A stretch of 64,000 bases of DNA, taken from the NCBI RefSeq assembly GCF_900107925.1, contig NZ_FNUJ01000008.1:310001-374000 (forward strand). The letters run 5' to 3'. The translations under genes were made by a program, and so were the position numbers. The DNA is from Amycolatopsis pretoriensis (GTDB taxonomy: Bacteria; Actinomycetota; Actinomycetes; Mycobacteriales; Pseudonocardiaceae). The notes under the pieces are model-generated. The model made no database searches, was not told the origin of the DNA, and saw only the letters and a list, made by a program, of their open reading frames with translations. Below, in pieces: positions 1 to 8,527 of this stretch; the stretch's first letter is position 1; every line of letters starts with the position of its first letter.

Positions 1-663
1 GCGGACGCCGTCCGGGCCGCCCGTGATCTCCGCGACCTGCTCACCCAGGCGGTAGTGCACGCCGTTCGAGACGTGCAGGTCCCGGAACACCCCGCCGACC
101 GTCTCGCCGACGACGTTCGCCAGCGGGACCGGTACCGGGTCCACGACCGTCACGTCCGCGTTGTGCGTCCGGGCGGCCGCCGCGGCTTCCGAGCCGATCC
201 AGCCGGCGCCGACGATCACCACGCGCTCCGCTTCGGCGAACGCCGAGCGCAGCTTGAGCGAGTCGTCGAGGCTGCGCAGCGTGTACAGCCCGGGCAGGTC
301 GCCGCCGGGCACCGGGAGCGACCGCGGGCGCGAGCCGGTCGCCAGGACCAGGCGGTCGTAGCGGTGTTCGCCGCCCGCGTCGTCCAGGACCAGGCGGGCG
401 CCCAGCTCGATCCGGGTCGCCGTGACGCCGGCGGTGAACCGGATGTCCTTCTCCGCGTAGAACTTCTCTTCGTGCACCCAGTCGGGTTCGTCGCCGTTGC
501 CGAGCAGGACGCCCTTCGACAGCGCCGGCAGCTCGTACGGCCGGTGCGGGTCGGACCCCATCAGCAGGACTTCCCCGCTGTAACCGCGTTCGCGCAACGC
601 GGCCGCGGCGGACGCGCCACCCAGGCCCGCTCCGACGATGACGATCTTCCGCGGCTCCGACAT
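1..663 (-). CDS. FAD/NAD(P)H oxidoreductase, ferredoxin-reductase type (3' part cut off)
   Basis: An open frame of 221 codons runs from the ATG at 663 off the window edge, so the C-terminal half is missing. An FAD Rossmann motif GAGLGG lies at residues 11-16, a RPYELPALSK stretch at 41-50 (this region contacts FAD in rhodocoxin/putidaredoxin-type reductases), the ATGSRPR motif at 108-114, and a second Rossmann motif VGAGWIGSE for NAD(P)H at 151-159. A strong Shine-Dalgarno GGGAGGT sits 6 nt upstream. The family normally reduces a small ferredoxin for P450 or Rieske oxygenases; the partner is not visible here. The family call is firm, the substrate unknown. Confidence 0.9.
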   Translation of the reverse strand, partial: MSEPRKIVIVGAGLGGASAAAALRERGYSGEVLLMGSDPHRPYELPALSKGVLLGNGDEPDWVHEEKFYAEKDIRFTAGVTATRIELGARLVLDDAGGEHRYDRLVLATGSRPRSLPVPGGDLPGLYTLRSLDDSLKLRSAFAEAERVVIVGAGWIGSEAAAAARTHNADVTVVDPVPVPLANVVGETVGGVFRDLHVSNGVHYRLGEQVAEITGGPDGVR

Positions 664-870
664 CAGCTGACCTCCCACGACGACGAGACGGTGCGGACGG
701 TACTCCCGAACGGCCGTCGCCACGACCGGGCGATACGCCGGAAATCCGCGAAGCGCAAGGCAAAACCCGCGAGTAGGCAGATCGGGTGAACCGGCGTCAT
801 AGCGCCTCCGCGCCGCGCTCCCCTCTTCGCACGGAGCACGACCACGAGGAGAAAACGGAGGGCGGCGACC

Positions 871-1074
871 ATGAGTCGGGGCGAATGGTCGGTCGGCTGC
901 CGGGATCTGGCCGGCAGGCGCAGGGACGTGACGGTGTTCGTCAGCAACGACAAGGTGGTGCTGGTCGCGCCGCCGGGTGAAGCGGCCGTACTGGGCCCGC
1001 TCGACGTCGGACGGCTGCGGGCCGCCCTGCGCGACGCCGTCGTCGCGACGGCCGACGACCAATTGGAAAGCTGA
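871..1074 (+). CDS. Small conserved-looking hypothetical protein, 67 aa
   Basis: A 67-residue protein starts at an ATG preceded by a purine-rich ribosome site (GGAGGG about 10 nt upstream). The sequence is soluble-looking, with basic residues in the first third, a hydrophobic VVLVAPPGEAAVL core and an Arg/Ala-rich C-terminal helix. There is no signal peptide or membrane segment. It lies alone between the divergent oxidoreductase and the SDR gene. I do not recognise a family. The codon pattern and ribosome site make it more likely real than not. Confidence 0.6.
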   Translation: MSRGEWSVGCRDLAGRRRDVTVFVSNDKVVLVAPPGEAAVLGPLDVGRLRAALRDAVVATADDQLES

Positions 1075-1085
1075 CAACTACCGTT

Positions 1086-1101
1086 CCTACTTTCCAGTAG
1101 G
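1086..1101. promoter_or_regulatory. Operator-like inverted repeat before the SDR gene
   Basis: CCTACTTTCCAGTAGG has perfect 6-bp arms around 4 nt and lies 33 nt before the SDR start codon. Its right half, CCAGTAGG, and the outer TAC/GTA symmetry recur at 50944-50959 in the mce promoter. The size and symmetry resemble a TetR-family operator; the regulator is unknown. Confidence 0.45.
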
Positions 1102-1133
1102 TTAGAGTCGGTCCCCTACCGAAGGGACCGGCC

Positions 1134-3113
1134 ATGACGACCTACTTCGTGACGGGCGCGACGGGCTTCATCGGCAAACGCCTGGTCGCCCGCCTGCTGC
1201 GGCGGCCGGAGACGTCCGCCGTGTACGCCTTGGTCCGCGAAACCTCCCGCGAGCGCCTGACCGCCTCGGCCGCGGCCTGGCCGGGCGCGGAGAAGCTGCA
1301 CCCGGTGGTCGGCGACCTCGCCGAACCGCGGCTCGGCGCGGATCCCGCGGAGTTGCCGCACCTCGACCACGTCGTCCACCTCGGCGCGATCTACGACCTC
1401 ACCGCGGACGAGGAGGCCAACCGGCGCGCCAACGTCGAGGGCACCCGGCACCTGCTGGCCTTCGCCGCCGCGGCCGGGGCGGGGCTGGTGCACCACGTGT
1501 CGTCGATCGCCGTCGCGGGCGACCACGCGGGGCGGTTCACCGAGGCCGACTTCGACCTCGGGCAGCACTTCTCCTCGCCGTACCACGCGACGAAGTTCCA
1601 GGCCGAGAAGCTCGTCCGCGAACAGGCGCTGCCCTTCCGCGTCTACCGGCCCTCGGCCGTCGTCGGCGACTCGCGCACCGGCGAGATGGACAAGGTCGAC
1701 GGCCCGTACTTCTTCCTGCCCGCCATCTCGCGGCTGGCGGCCCTGCCTGCGCGGCTGCCGCTGGCCGCCCCCGACCTGGGCGCGACGAACCTGGTGCCGG
1801 TCGACTACGTCGTCGAGGCGATGGAGTTCCTGATGCACCGGGACGCGCCGTCCGGGGCGACGTACCACCTCGCCGCCGCGCGGCCGCAGCCGCTCAACTC
1901 CGTCTACAACGCCTTCGCGCGCGCCGCCGGTGGTCCGACGATCCGGGCCGTGCTGCCCGCGCGGCCGTCCGGCGTGGTGCGACGGCTGGGGACGCGGCTC
2001 GCGCACGCAGCGGCGAACGGCGTCGACCGCGTGCCCGGCGGCCGGGCCACCCGCGCCGCCGTCCTGGACGAGCTCGGCATCCCCCTGGACGTGCTGCCGC
2101 ACCTGAGCATGGACGTCGTCTTCGACACCGCGCGGACGACGACCGCGTTGTTCGGCAGCGGGATCGAGCTGCCGGAGCTGCGGGACTACGCGGCGCCGCT
2201 CTACCGGTACTGGCAGGCCCACCTCGACCTCGACCGCGCGCGGCGGCAGCACGGGCTGGCCGGGCGGACGGTGCTGATCACCGGCGCGTCGTCGGGGATC
2301 GGCCGGGCGTCGGCGCTGGCCGTGGCGCGCAAGGGCGCGAAGGTGATCCTGGTGGCGCGGCGGGAATCGGAGCTGGCCGAGGTCCGCGACGAGATCACCG
2401 CGGCCGGCGGGGTCGCGGCGGCCCACCCCTGCGACCTCACCGACGGCGACGCCGTCGACGCGCTGGTCAAGGACGTCCTCGGCGAGCACGGCGCGGTCGA
2501 CATGCTGGTCAACAACGCCGGCCGGTCGATCCGGCGCTCGGTCGCGCTGTCCACCGAACGCTTCCACGACTTCGAGCGCACGATGGCCATCAACTACTTC
2601 GGGCCGGTGCGGCTGATCCTCGGGTTCCTGCCGTCGATGGCCGCGCGGCGGTTCGGCCACGTCGTCAACGTGACGACCCAGGGCCTGCAGACCGACACCC
2701 CGCGGTTCTCGGCCTACCTGGCGTCGAAGGCCGCTCTGGAGGAGTTCGGGCTGACAGCCGGGCGCGAGACGCTCTCCGACGGCGTCACGTTCACCTCGGT
2801 CCGGATGCCCCTGGTGCGGACGCCGATGATCGCACCGACCGGGTACCGCGGCATCCCGTCGAGCAGCCCGGAGCGCGCGGCGGCGCTCGTCGTGAAGGCC
2901 CTCGAAGAGCGGCCGGAGATCCTGAGCCTGCCCGAGGGCCGGGCGGCCGAGCTGGCGACGCTCGCCGCGCCGCGGGTGGCGCGGTTCGCCGCGCACCTCG
3001 CGTACTCGGCGATGCGCGAGTCCGCGCCCGAGGCCCGCGGCCTGGCCCGCCGGCCCGCGCCGGCGGCCGTCGCGGCGGCGATCACCCGCCTGATCTGGCG
3101 CCGTCGTGCTTGA
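1134..3113 (+). CDS. Two-domain SDR oxidoreductase, AcrA1-like putative fatty acyl-CoA reductase
   Basis: A 659-residue fusion of two short-chain dehydrogenase domains. Residues 1 to about 360 form an extended SDR/thioester-reductase-like domain (VTGATGFIGKR at 5-15, active-site YHATK near 151). From about 377 a classical SDR domain follows (ITGASSGIGRA, NNAG, YLASK near 527-531). In the second domain a Thr occupies the usual catalytic Ser position 13 residues before the Tyr. The length and domain order match mycobacterial AcrA1 (Rv3391), proposed to reduce fatty acyl-CoA to aldehyde or alcohol for wax or ester synthesis. The gene stands alone on the plus strand. The function is inferred from domain architecture. 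Confidence 0.85.
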   Translation: MTTYFVTGATGFIGKRLVARLLRRPETSAVYALVRETSRERLTASAAAWPGAEKLHPVVGDLAEPRLGADPAELPHLDHVVHLGAIYDLTADEEANRRANVEGTRHLLAFAAAAGAGLVHHVSSIAVAGDHAGRFTEADFDLGQHFSSPYHATKFQAEKLVREQALPFRVYRPSAVVGDSRTGEMDKVDGPYFFLPAISRLAALPARLPLAAPDLGATNLVPVDYVVEAMEFLMHRDAPSGATYHLAAARPQPLNSVYNAFARAAGGPTIRAVLPARPSGVVRRLGTRLAHAAANGVDRVPGGRATRAAVLDELGIPLDVLPHLSMDVVFDTARTTTALFGSGIELPELRDYAAPLYRYWQAHLDLDRARRQHGLAGRTVLITGASSGIGRASALAVARKGAKVILVARRESELAEVRDEITAAGGVAAAHPCDLTDGDAVDALVKDVLGEHGAVDMLVNNAGRSIRRSVALSTERFHDFERTMAINYFGPVRLILGFLPSMAARRFGHVVNVTTQGLQTDTPRFSAYLASKAALEEFGLTAGRETLSDGVTFTSVRMPLVRTPMIAPTGYRGIPSSSPERAAALVVKALEERPEILSLPEGRAAELATLAAPRVARFAAHLAYSAMRESAPEARGLARRPAPAAVAAAITRLIWRRRA

Positions 3114-3176
3114 TCCCCGCGAATTCCGCGGAAACCCTGGCTCTGCGCACGACGGTACTTCTACCCTCGCGCGAGT

Positions 3177-3194
3177 CCCGTACACCGGTACGGG
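3177..3194. promoter_or_regulatory. Inverted repeat upstream of a possible small peptide gene
   Basis: CCCGTAC and GTACGGG form perfect 7-bp arms around 4 nt, ending 20 nt before the ATG of the 27-codon frame at 3215. It could be an operator or a leader hairpin. Confidence 0.35.
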
Positions 3195-3214
3195 CGTGAA
3201 CTGGGGAGTTCGAA

Positions 3215-3298
3215 ATGCGCGAAATCACCACTGGGGAACGATCCGCCGTCGCCGATGAGACAGCCGCGATAGGCACAGCCCGCCACACGTTCGGCTGA
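3215..3298 (+). CDS. Possible 27-residue peptide
   Basis: A short frame (starts MREITTGERSAV, ends TARHTFG) is preceded by a GGGGAG ribosome site 8 nt from its ATG and by the inverted repeat at 3177-3194. It has no membrane segment and no Cys. It stops just before the repeat cluster at 3304-3390. It may be a regulatory or modified peptide, or a chance frame; nothing nearby looks like a maturation enzyme. Confidence 0.25.
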   Translation: MREITTGERSAVADETAAIGTARHTFG

Positions 3299-3303
3299 GC
3301 CCA

Positions 3304-3390
3304 AGCGCCCCAATGTGGCCTTGGTTGCGTCAGACGCACCGAAGGCCACATTGGGTGCGTCTCACGCACCGAAGGCCACATTGGGGCGCT
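3304..3390. repeat. Triple copy of a palindromic intergenic repeat (CAATGTGGCCTT family)
   Basis: A 17-nt arm AGCGCCCCAATGTGGCC at 3304-3320 is repeated as its exact reverse complement at 3374-3390. A third inverted copy, flanked by GCACCGAAGG and GGGTGCGTC, lies between them at about 3336-3361. The block can fold into alternative long hairpins. It fills most of the gap between the SDR gene and the membrane protein and may act as a terminator of the first. Confidence 0.8.
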
Positions 3391-3486
3391 TCAGCCCAAG
3401 GGCGGGTGGTGCTGTCCATGCCGGTCCCGGGCCCGGCCGCTACCATCGCTTTCCGGGCGTGATCGGGGAGCGGAAGGCGGGCAGGC

Positions 3487-5268
3487 GTGGACGTGGCGAG
3501 TCCTGCGCGCGCCGCCGTGCCGGAACCCGCGGCCGAGGACACTCGCCGCCCGCTGTTGCGGTGGGGCGTGCACGCCGGCTGGGTCCTCGTGCTCGCCCTC
3601 GGTACCGAACTGCGCGTCGGCCGGTTCGGGTTCCACCCCTCCGACCAGGGCTTCATCCTCGCCCAGGCCTGGCGCGTCCTGCACGGCGAAGTCCCGCACG
3701 CCGACATCATCTCCGCGCGCCCGCTCGGGTCCGCGGTGCTGCACGTCGCCGACTTCGCGCTGCCCATGCCGCTGTTCTTCGGGTCCAGCTTCCTCTCGAT
3801 GATCGAGATCATCGTCGCCACCATCGCCTTCGCCGCGCTCGTCACGCGCCGCCGCGTTCTCGACTGGGGGCCGGGCATGACGGCGATGGTCGCGGCGGCG
3901 TCGCTGATCAACCTCAACGCCTTCCCGCTGATGGCCTGGCACACCGTCGACGGCATCGCGCTCACCGCGTGCGGCGCCTGGGCCCTCGACACCGGTCTCT
4001 CCAAGAACCGGGCGCTGGCCCGGCGCGGTGGGCTCGCGCTGCTCGGCTGCGCGGTCTTCGTCAAGCAGAGCTTCGTGCTGGCCGCGGTGATCGGCGTCGT
4101 CTGGCTGCTGCTGCACCCGGCCACCCGCGCGGGCACCCGCCGCGTGCTCCGGTTCGTCCTCGACCTCCTCGCGCTCGGTGCGCCCGGGCTGCTGTACGTC
4201 GCCTGGGTCAGCCTCGGCGGCGGGTTCGCCGAGATGGTCGAGCAGCTGACCGGCGGCGTCCCCGCGTACGGCGAACGCCTGCTCGGGCTCTGGCTGGAAG
4301 ACCCCGAAGCGCTGACCCGCGCGCCCGTGCGGGAGCTGGCCTTCTTCGCCGCGATCGCCGTGGTGCTGCTGGCCGTCCGGCTGCCGGGTGACCGGCTCGG
4401 CGCGGCCGGGCGGATCGCGTCCTGGGTGCTGGTGCTCGCCGGCGCCGCCGCGGTCGTCTGGACGGTCGTCGACGGCCGGTTCACCGGCTCCTCGCGCTGG
4501 GCCGACGTCCTGTGGTGGATCGTCGCGGTGAGCGTGCCGGTCAACGCGGCCGTCACGCGCAAGGTGCCCTGGGCCGGACTGCTCGTGCTCGCCACCGGGT
4601 TCATGACCAGCCTGTCCTGGGGCAACGACACGCCGACGCTGCTCACCGGCACCCTCGCCCTGACCGCGTTGCTGCTGCTGAGCCACGTCGTCCCGCCGCG
4701 GCCGCGGCTCGCGCGCCGCTGGGTGACCGCGACGGCGGGCCTGACCGCGGTGGCGGTCTGCGGCTGGGTCGTCGTCGCCCGCCACGACCAGGCCGCCTAC
4801 CTCGATCTCGGCCACGACCGGCTGACCGAGGACCTCGGCGACGTCACCCCGGCGATGGCCGGCATCCGCACCAACCCCTCGACGCACACGTTCGTCCGCC
4901 AGATCCGCGGCTGCCTGGACCGCTTCCCGGCGGCGAAGACGGCGATCCTGCCGGACAGCCCGTTCGCCTACCCCGCGTTCGGCCTGCGGAACCCGTTCCC
5001 GCTCGAATGGCCGCTGCCGCTGGAGATCGTCGGCGACGCGCCCGAGCGCATGCTCGCGACGGCCGACGAGCTGAACCGCGAAGGCGGCTACCTGGTGCTG
5101 TTCGAGACGGACTCGATCCGGCAGCTCGCGACGGGCGGCCCGGTGCCGGAGTCGATCCCGGTGGACACACCGGTGTTCGACTACCTCGGCCTGGAGAAGG
5201 CGATCCAGGCCCGGCTCACGGGCCGCGCCGTCACGTGCGGCAGCTTCGTCGGGAAGTACGCGCCCTAA
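3487..5268 (+). CDS. Polytopic membrane protein, GT-C glycosyltransferase-like
   Basis: A 593-residue protein with about ten or more hydrophobic segments and a GTG start. Just after the first membrane segment comes SDQGFILAQAWRVLHGEVPH, the place and style of the acidic first-loop motif in GT-C enzymes that use lipid-phosphate sugars. The soluble C-terminal 150 residues form a lumenal-type domain. No known subfamily signature was recognised, so the donor and acceptor are unknown. Its stop codon overlaps the stop of the convergent monooxygenase gene by 4 nt. A role in cell-envelope glycan synthesis is an inference. Confidence 0.65.
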   Translation: MDVASPARAAVPEPAAEDTRRPLLRWGVHAGWVLVLALGTELRVGRFGFHPSDQGFILAQAWRVLHGEVPHADIISARPLGSAVLHVADFALPMPLFFGSSFLSMIEIIVATIAFAALVTRRRVLDWGPGMTAMVAAASLINLNAFPLMAWHTVDGIALTACGAWALDTGLSKNRALARRGGLALLGCAVFVKQSFVLAAVIGVVWLLLHPATRAGTRRVLRFVLDLLALGAPGLLYVAWVSLGGGFAEMVEQLTGGVPAYGERLLGLWLEDPEALTRAPVRELAFFAAIAVVLLAVRLPGDRLGAAGRIASWVLVLAGAAAVVWTVVDGRFTGSSRWADVLWWIVAVSVPVNAAVTRKVPWAGLLVLATGFMTSLSWGNDTPTLLTGTLALTALLLLSHVVPPRPRLARRWVTATAGLTAVAVCGWVVVARHDQAAYLDLGHDRLTEDLGDVTPAMAGIRTNPSTHTFVRQIRGCLDRFPAAKTAILPDSPFAYPAFGLRNPFPLEWPLPLEIVGDAPERMLATADELNREGGYLVLFETDSIRQLATGGPVPESIPVDTPVFDYLGLEKAIQARLTGRAVTCGSFVGKYAP

Positions 5269-6389
5269 TTCCCCTCGCCGCGGACCAGTTCCAGCAGGCT
5301 CTCCGGGACGTCGTCGCCGAAGAGGCTTTCGAGCAGGACGGCGTCGTCGACCGGGGTCGCGCTGCGGACGAACATGGCCTCCTCGTACTGGTTCAGAGCC
5401 GCTTCGACGTCGCCGGGGTGGGCGGCGAGCGCCTGGCCCAGCTCCGCGCCGTCGAGCATGGCCAGGTTGGCGCCTTCACCGTTCGGGGGCGCGAGGTGGG
5501 CGGCGTCGCCGACGAGGGTCACGCCCGGCACGCGGTTCCACCGCAGCCCCACCGGCAGCGTGTAGTGCGGACGCAGCACCGGGTCGGTGTCGCCGTCGGT
5601 GATCAGCGCCGTCAGCTCCGGGGCCCAGCCGTCGAACTCCTCCGCGATCCGCGCGGCGGCCGCGGCGGGGTCGGTGAAGTCGATGGCCTCGAACCACTCC
5701 AGCGGCCGGGAGAGCGCCACGTAGGTGTGCACGGTCTCGCCGCTTTCGCGGTGGGCGTTGATCCCGTCGTCGGGCGAGCCGCCGTGGGCGACCATCGACC
5801 CCGTGCCGACCGCCGCCGCGGTGGCCGGGTGCTTCGACTCGACGTCGAACAGGTAGGTCTCGACGAACGCCGTGCCCTCGTACTCCGGGGTCGCGCCGGT
5901 GAGCAGCGGCCGGACCTTCGACCACGCGCCGTCGGCGCCGACCAGCAGGTCCGCGACGACGGTGCCGCCGCCGGCGAAGGTCACCTCGTGGCAGCCGTCG
6001 TCGAGCGTGCGGACGCCGGTGACCTTGTGTCCCCAGTGGACAGTGCCGTCGGGGAGCGCGTCGAGCAGCATCTGCCGCAGTTCGCCGCGCTGGACCTCGG
6101 GGCGGCCGCCGGTGCCGTCGTCGACCTTCTCGTACACCAGGTTCCCGTCCCGGTCGAGGATCCGCATCGCCTGGCGGCCGTCCAGGACGAGACCGCGGAA
6201 CTCGTCCACCAGGCGGGCGGCTTCGACGGCGAGCTGCCCGTTGTAGTCGTGGATGTCGAGCATCCCGCCCTGCATCCGGGCCATCGGGGAATCCTCGGCC
6301 TCGTAGACCGTGACGGGGACGCCGTGGACGTGCAGGACCCGGGCCAGGGTGAGGCCGCCGAGGCCGGCGCCGATGATCGTGACGGTCAT
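5265..6389 (-). CDS. FAD-dependent monooxygenase, TetX-like
   Basis: A 374-residue single-component aromatic hydroxylase-type flavoprotein. It has GAGLGG at residues 7-12 (FAD ADP site), a GGMLDIHDYNGQLA stretch like the TetX GG-L-D-H-G loop, QRGELRQMLL (the conserved Arg helix), LLVGADGAWSKVR (DG motif) and VTLVGDAAHLAPPNGEGAN (GD motif). The start ATG at 6389 directly precedes the Rossmann strand; further upstream the frame is Arg-rich and looks non-coding. Such enzymes hydroxylate phenolics or inactivate tetracyclines or rifamycins. The substrate here is unknown. The MocR gene lies 95 nt upstream on the same strand. Confidence 0.88.
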   Translation of the reverse strand: MTVTIIGAGLGGLTLARVLHVHGVPVTVYEAEDSPMARMQGGMLDIHDYNGQLAVEAARLVDEFRGLVLDGRQAMRILDRDGNLVYEKVDDGTGGRPEVQRGELRQMLLDALPDGTVHWGHKVTGVRTLDDGCHEVTFAGGGTVVADLLVGADGAWSKVRPLLTGATPEYEGTAFVETYLFDVESKHPATAAAVGTGSMVAHGGSPDDGINAHRESGETVHTYVALSRPLEWFEAIDFTDPAAAAARIAEEFDGWAPELTALITDGDTDPVLRPHYTLPVGLRWNRVPGVTLVGDAAHLAPPNGEGANLAMLDGAELGQALAAHPGDVEAALNQYEEAMFVRSATPVDDAVLLESLFGDDVPESLLELVRGEGN

Positions 6390-6484
6390 GGTTGCTCCTT
6401 CGGTTCGTTTCGCGACCACCGAAGAGTGGCGAGGGCGCCTGGTGCGGGCCGCACACCGCACTGGCACCCCGCTGGTACCCGCTG

Positions 6485-7807
6485 TCAGTCGGCGAGGAGG
6501 TCGTCGGGACTGCCGCTCGCCAGGGTCGCCAGGACGTCGAGGGCCGCTTCCAGGGTCGGCACCGGCGGCGCGGACACGGCGAGCCGCACGGCGTTCGGCG
6601 CGTGCCCCGGCAGGACCGCGAACGCCGCCGCCGGCAGCAGCGCGATGCCGCGCCGGGCGGCCGCCGCGACGAACGTCTCCGCCCGCCACTGCTCCGGCAG
6701 CTCCCACCAGCGGTGGTAGGACGCGGCATCGCCCCGCAGGCCCGGCAGCTTCTCCTCGACGACGGCGGCCCGCTCGGCGGCGTCACGGCGTTTCGCCGCT
6801 TCGACCTCGGCGAGGGTGCCGGTCATGATCCACTGGGTCGCCGCTTCGACGGCGAAGCGCGACGCGGCCCACGCACCCGACCGCACCGACGACGCCAGCC
6901 GGGGCGTCCACGCCGGCGGCGTCACCAGGAAACCCGCCGTCAAACCGGGGGCGACGCGCTTGGAGAGGCTGTCGACGAACACCGTCCGCGCGTGCGCGTA
7001 CGCGGCGAACGGCCGGACGTCGTCGCGCAGGAACGTGTAGATGCCGTCCTCGATCACCGGCAGGTCCAGCCGGTTCACGACGTCCGCCAGCTCTTCGCGG
7101 CGGCGCTCGGGCATGGTCGTGCCGAGCGGGTTGTGCAGCGTCGGCTGGACGTAGAGCGCGCGGACCGGCCCGGCCGCGGCCAGCGCGGCCGGCACCAGGC
7201 CGTGCTCGTCGGTCTCGATCGGCACGAGTTCGACGCCGAGGCGGGCGGCGAGGCCCTTGACCACCGGGTAGGTCAGGGACTCGACCGCGAGCCGCTCCCC
7301 CACCGGCACGAACGCGGCGACCGCGGCCGCGATGGCCTGCCGCCCGCTGCCGGTGAACAGGATCGTTCCGGGGTCCGGCCGCCAGTCGCCGCGGGTGAGC
7401 AGCGTGGCCGCGGCCTGCCGGGCGGCGGGCGTGCCCGCGGCGCCGATCGGGTGCAGGGCGGCGGTGAGGACGTCGTCGCGCAGCAGGGGTTGCAGTGCCC
7501 GGGCGAGCTTCGCGGATTCGCCAGGCAGGACGGCGAAGTTGAGTTCGAGGTCGACGCGCGCGTCCCCGGGTTCGGCGAGCGCGGGTTCCGGCGGCGGCTT
7601 CGCGGCCCGGACGAACGTGCCGCGCCCGACCTCGCCGACGGCCAAGCCGCGTCGCACGAGTTCGCCGTAGACACGGGCGGCGGTGGAGCCGGCGATGCCG
7701 CGTTGACGTGCGAAGCGCCGCTGCGGCGGGAGGCGGTCGCCGGGCCGGAGCCGGCCGGCTTCGATGTCCGCGGCGAGGGCGTCCGCGACGACGCGGTAGT
7801 CGTCCAC
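6485..7807 (-). CDS. MocR/PdxR-family regulator (GntR HTH fused to aminotransferase fold)
   Basis: 440 residues. A winged-helix GntR domain occupies residues 1-68 (LAADIEAGRLRPGDRLPPQR), followed by a class I aminotransferase-like domain. PLP residues are present: HNPLGT at 225-230 and the Schiff-base lysine K283 in DSLSKRVAPG. It starts with GTG 62 nt from the divergent O-methyltransferase, the classic MocR arrangement in which the regulator controls its divergent neighbour. The ligand is probably a PLP-linked amine or amino acid. The TetX-like gene downstream may be co-transcribed. Confidence 0.92.
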   Translation of the reverse strand: MDDYRVVADALAADIEAGRLRPGDRLPPQRRFARQRGIAGSTAARVYGELVRRGLAVGEVGRGTFVRAAKPPPEPALAEPGDARVDLELNFAVLPGESAKLARALQPLLRDDVLTAALHPIGAAGTPAARQAAATLLTRGDWRPDPGTILFTGSGRQAIAAAVAAFVPVGERLAVESLTYPVVKGLAARLGVELVPIETDEHGLVPAALAAAGPVRALYVQPTLHNPLGTTMPERRREELADVVNRLDLPVIEDGIYTFLRDDVRPFAAYAHARTVFVDSLSKRVAPGLTAGFLVTPPAWTPRLASSVRSGAWAASRFAVEAATQWIMTGTLAEVEAAKRRDAAERAAVVEEKLPGLRGDAASYHRWWELPEQWRAETFVAAAARRGIALLPAAAFAVLPGHAPNAVRLAVSAPPVPTLEAALDVLATLASGSPDDLLAD

Positions 7808-7827
7808 GGCCCCACCTCCCTTTCCTC

Positions 7828-7843
7828 CTGGGCATGATCCCAG
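7828..7843. promoter_or_regulatory. Candidate MocR operator and O-methyltransferase promoter
   Basis: CTGGG and CCCAG form 5-bp arms around 6 nt in the 62-bp divergent gap. A TAGATT -10-like hexamer follows at 7849-7854, 15 nt before the plus-strand start codon. The placement suits joint control of both genes. Confidence 0.35.
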
Positions 7844-7869
7844 CCCGCTAGATTGGCGGTGGAGGTGCC

Positions 7870-8526
7870 ATGACCGACAAGACCTGGGCCGAAGTCGACG
7901 ACTACCTCGCTTCGGCGCTGCTCCCCGCCGACCCGGTGCTCGACGCCGCGCTGGCGGACGCGGATGCCGCCGGGCTGCCGCACATCGCCGTCGCGCCCAA
8001 CCAGGGCAAGCTGCTGAACCTGCTGGCCCGCCAGGCCGGTGCCCGCTCGATCCTGGAGATCGGCACGCTCGGCGGGTACAGCACGATCTGGCTGGCCCGC
8101 GCGCTGCCGACCGGCGGCAAGCTGGTGACCTGCGAATACGAGCCGCGGCACGCCGAAGTCGCGAAGGCCAACCTGGCGCGGGCCGGGTTCGGCGAAGACG
8201 TCGTCGACATCCGCGTCGGCGCCGCGCTCGACACGCTGCCGGCGCTGACCGGGCCGTTCGACTTCATCTTCGTCGACGCCGACAAGAACAACCTCGCCAA
8301 CTACGTGCGCGCGTCGCTGGAGCTGTCGCGGCCGGGCACGACGATCGTCGTCGACAACGTCGTCCGCCAGGGCGGGGTGGCCGACGCCGGGAGCACCGAC
8401 CCGAACGTCCTGGGCGCGCGCGAGATGTTCGACGTCCTCGCCGCCGAACCGCGGCTGGACGCGACCGCCGTGCAGACCGTGGGCGCCAAGGGGCACGACG
8501 GGTTCGTGCTGGCCCTGGTCCGCTGA
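7870..8526 (+). CDS. SAM-dependent O-methyltransferase (family 3)
   Basis: A 218-residue class I methyltransferase of the catechol/caffeoyl-CoA O-methyltransferase type. ILEIGTLGGYSTIWLA (residues 61-76) is SAM motif I, and FIFVDADKNNLANY carries the metal-binding Asp and Asn. A GGAGGT site sits at the start. It is divergent from the MocR regulator, so methylation of a hydroxylated aromatic under MocR control is plausible. Its stop lies 1 nt from the stop of the convergent PBP gene. Confidence 0.92.
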   Translation: MTDKTWAEVDDYLASALLPADPVLDAALADADAAGLPHIAVAPNQGKLLNLLARQAGARSILEIGTLGGYSTIWLARALPTGGKLVTCEYEPRHAEVAKANLARAGFGEDVVDIRVGAALDTLPALTGPFDFIFVDADKNNLANYVRASLELSRPGTTIVVDNVVRQGGVADAGSTDPNVLGAREMFDVLAAEPRLDATAVQTVGAKGHDGFVLALVR

Positions 8527-8527
8527 C

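Noticed and set aside
663..953. A 96-codon minus-strand frame upstream of the oxidoreductase
   Set aside because: It is antisense to the small plus-strand gene, basic and low in complexity, and the oxidoreductase has its own strong ribosome site at 663.
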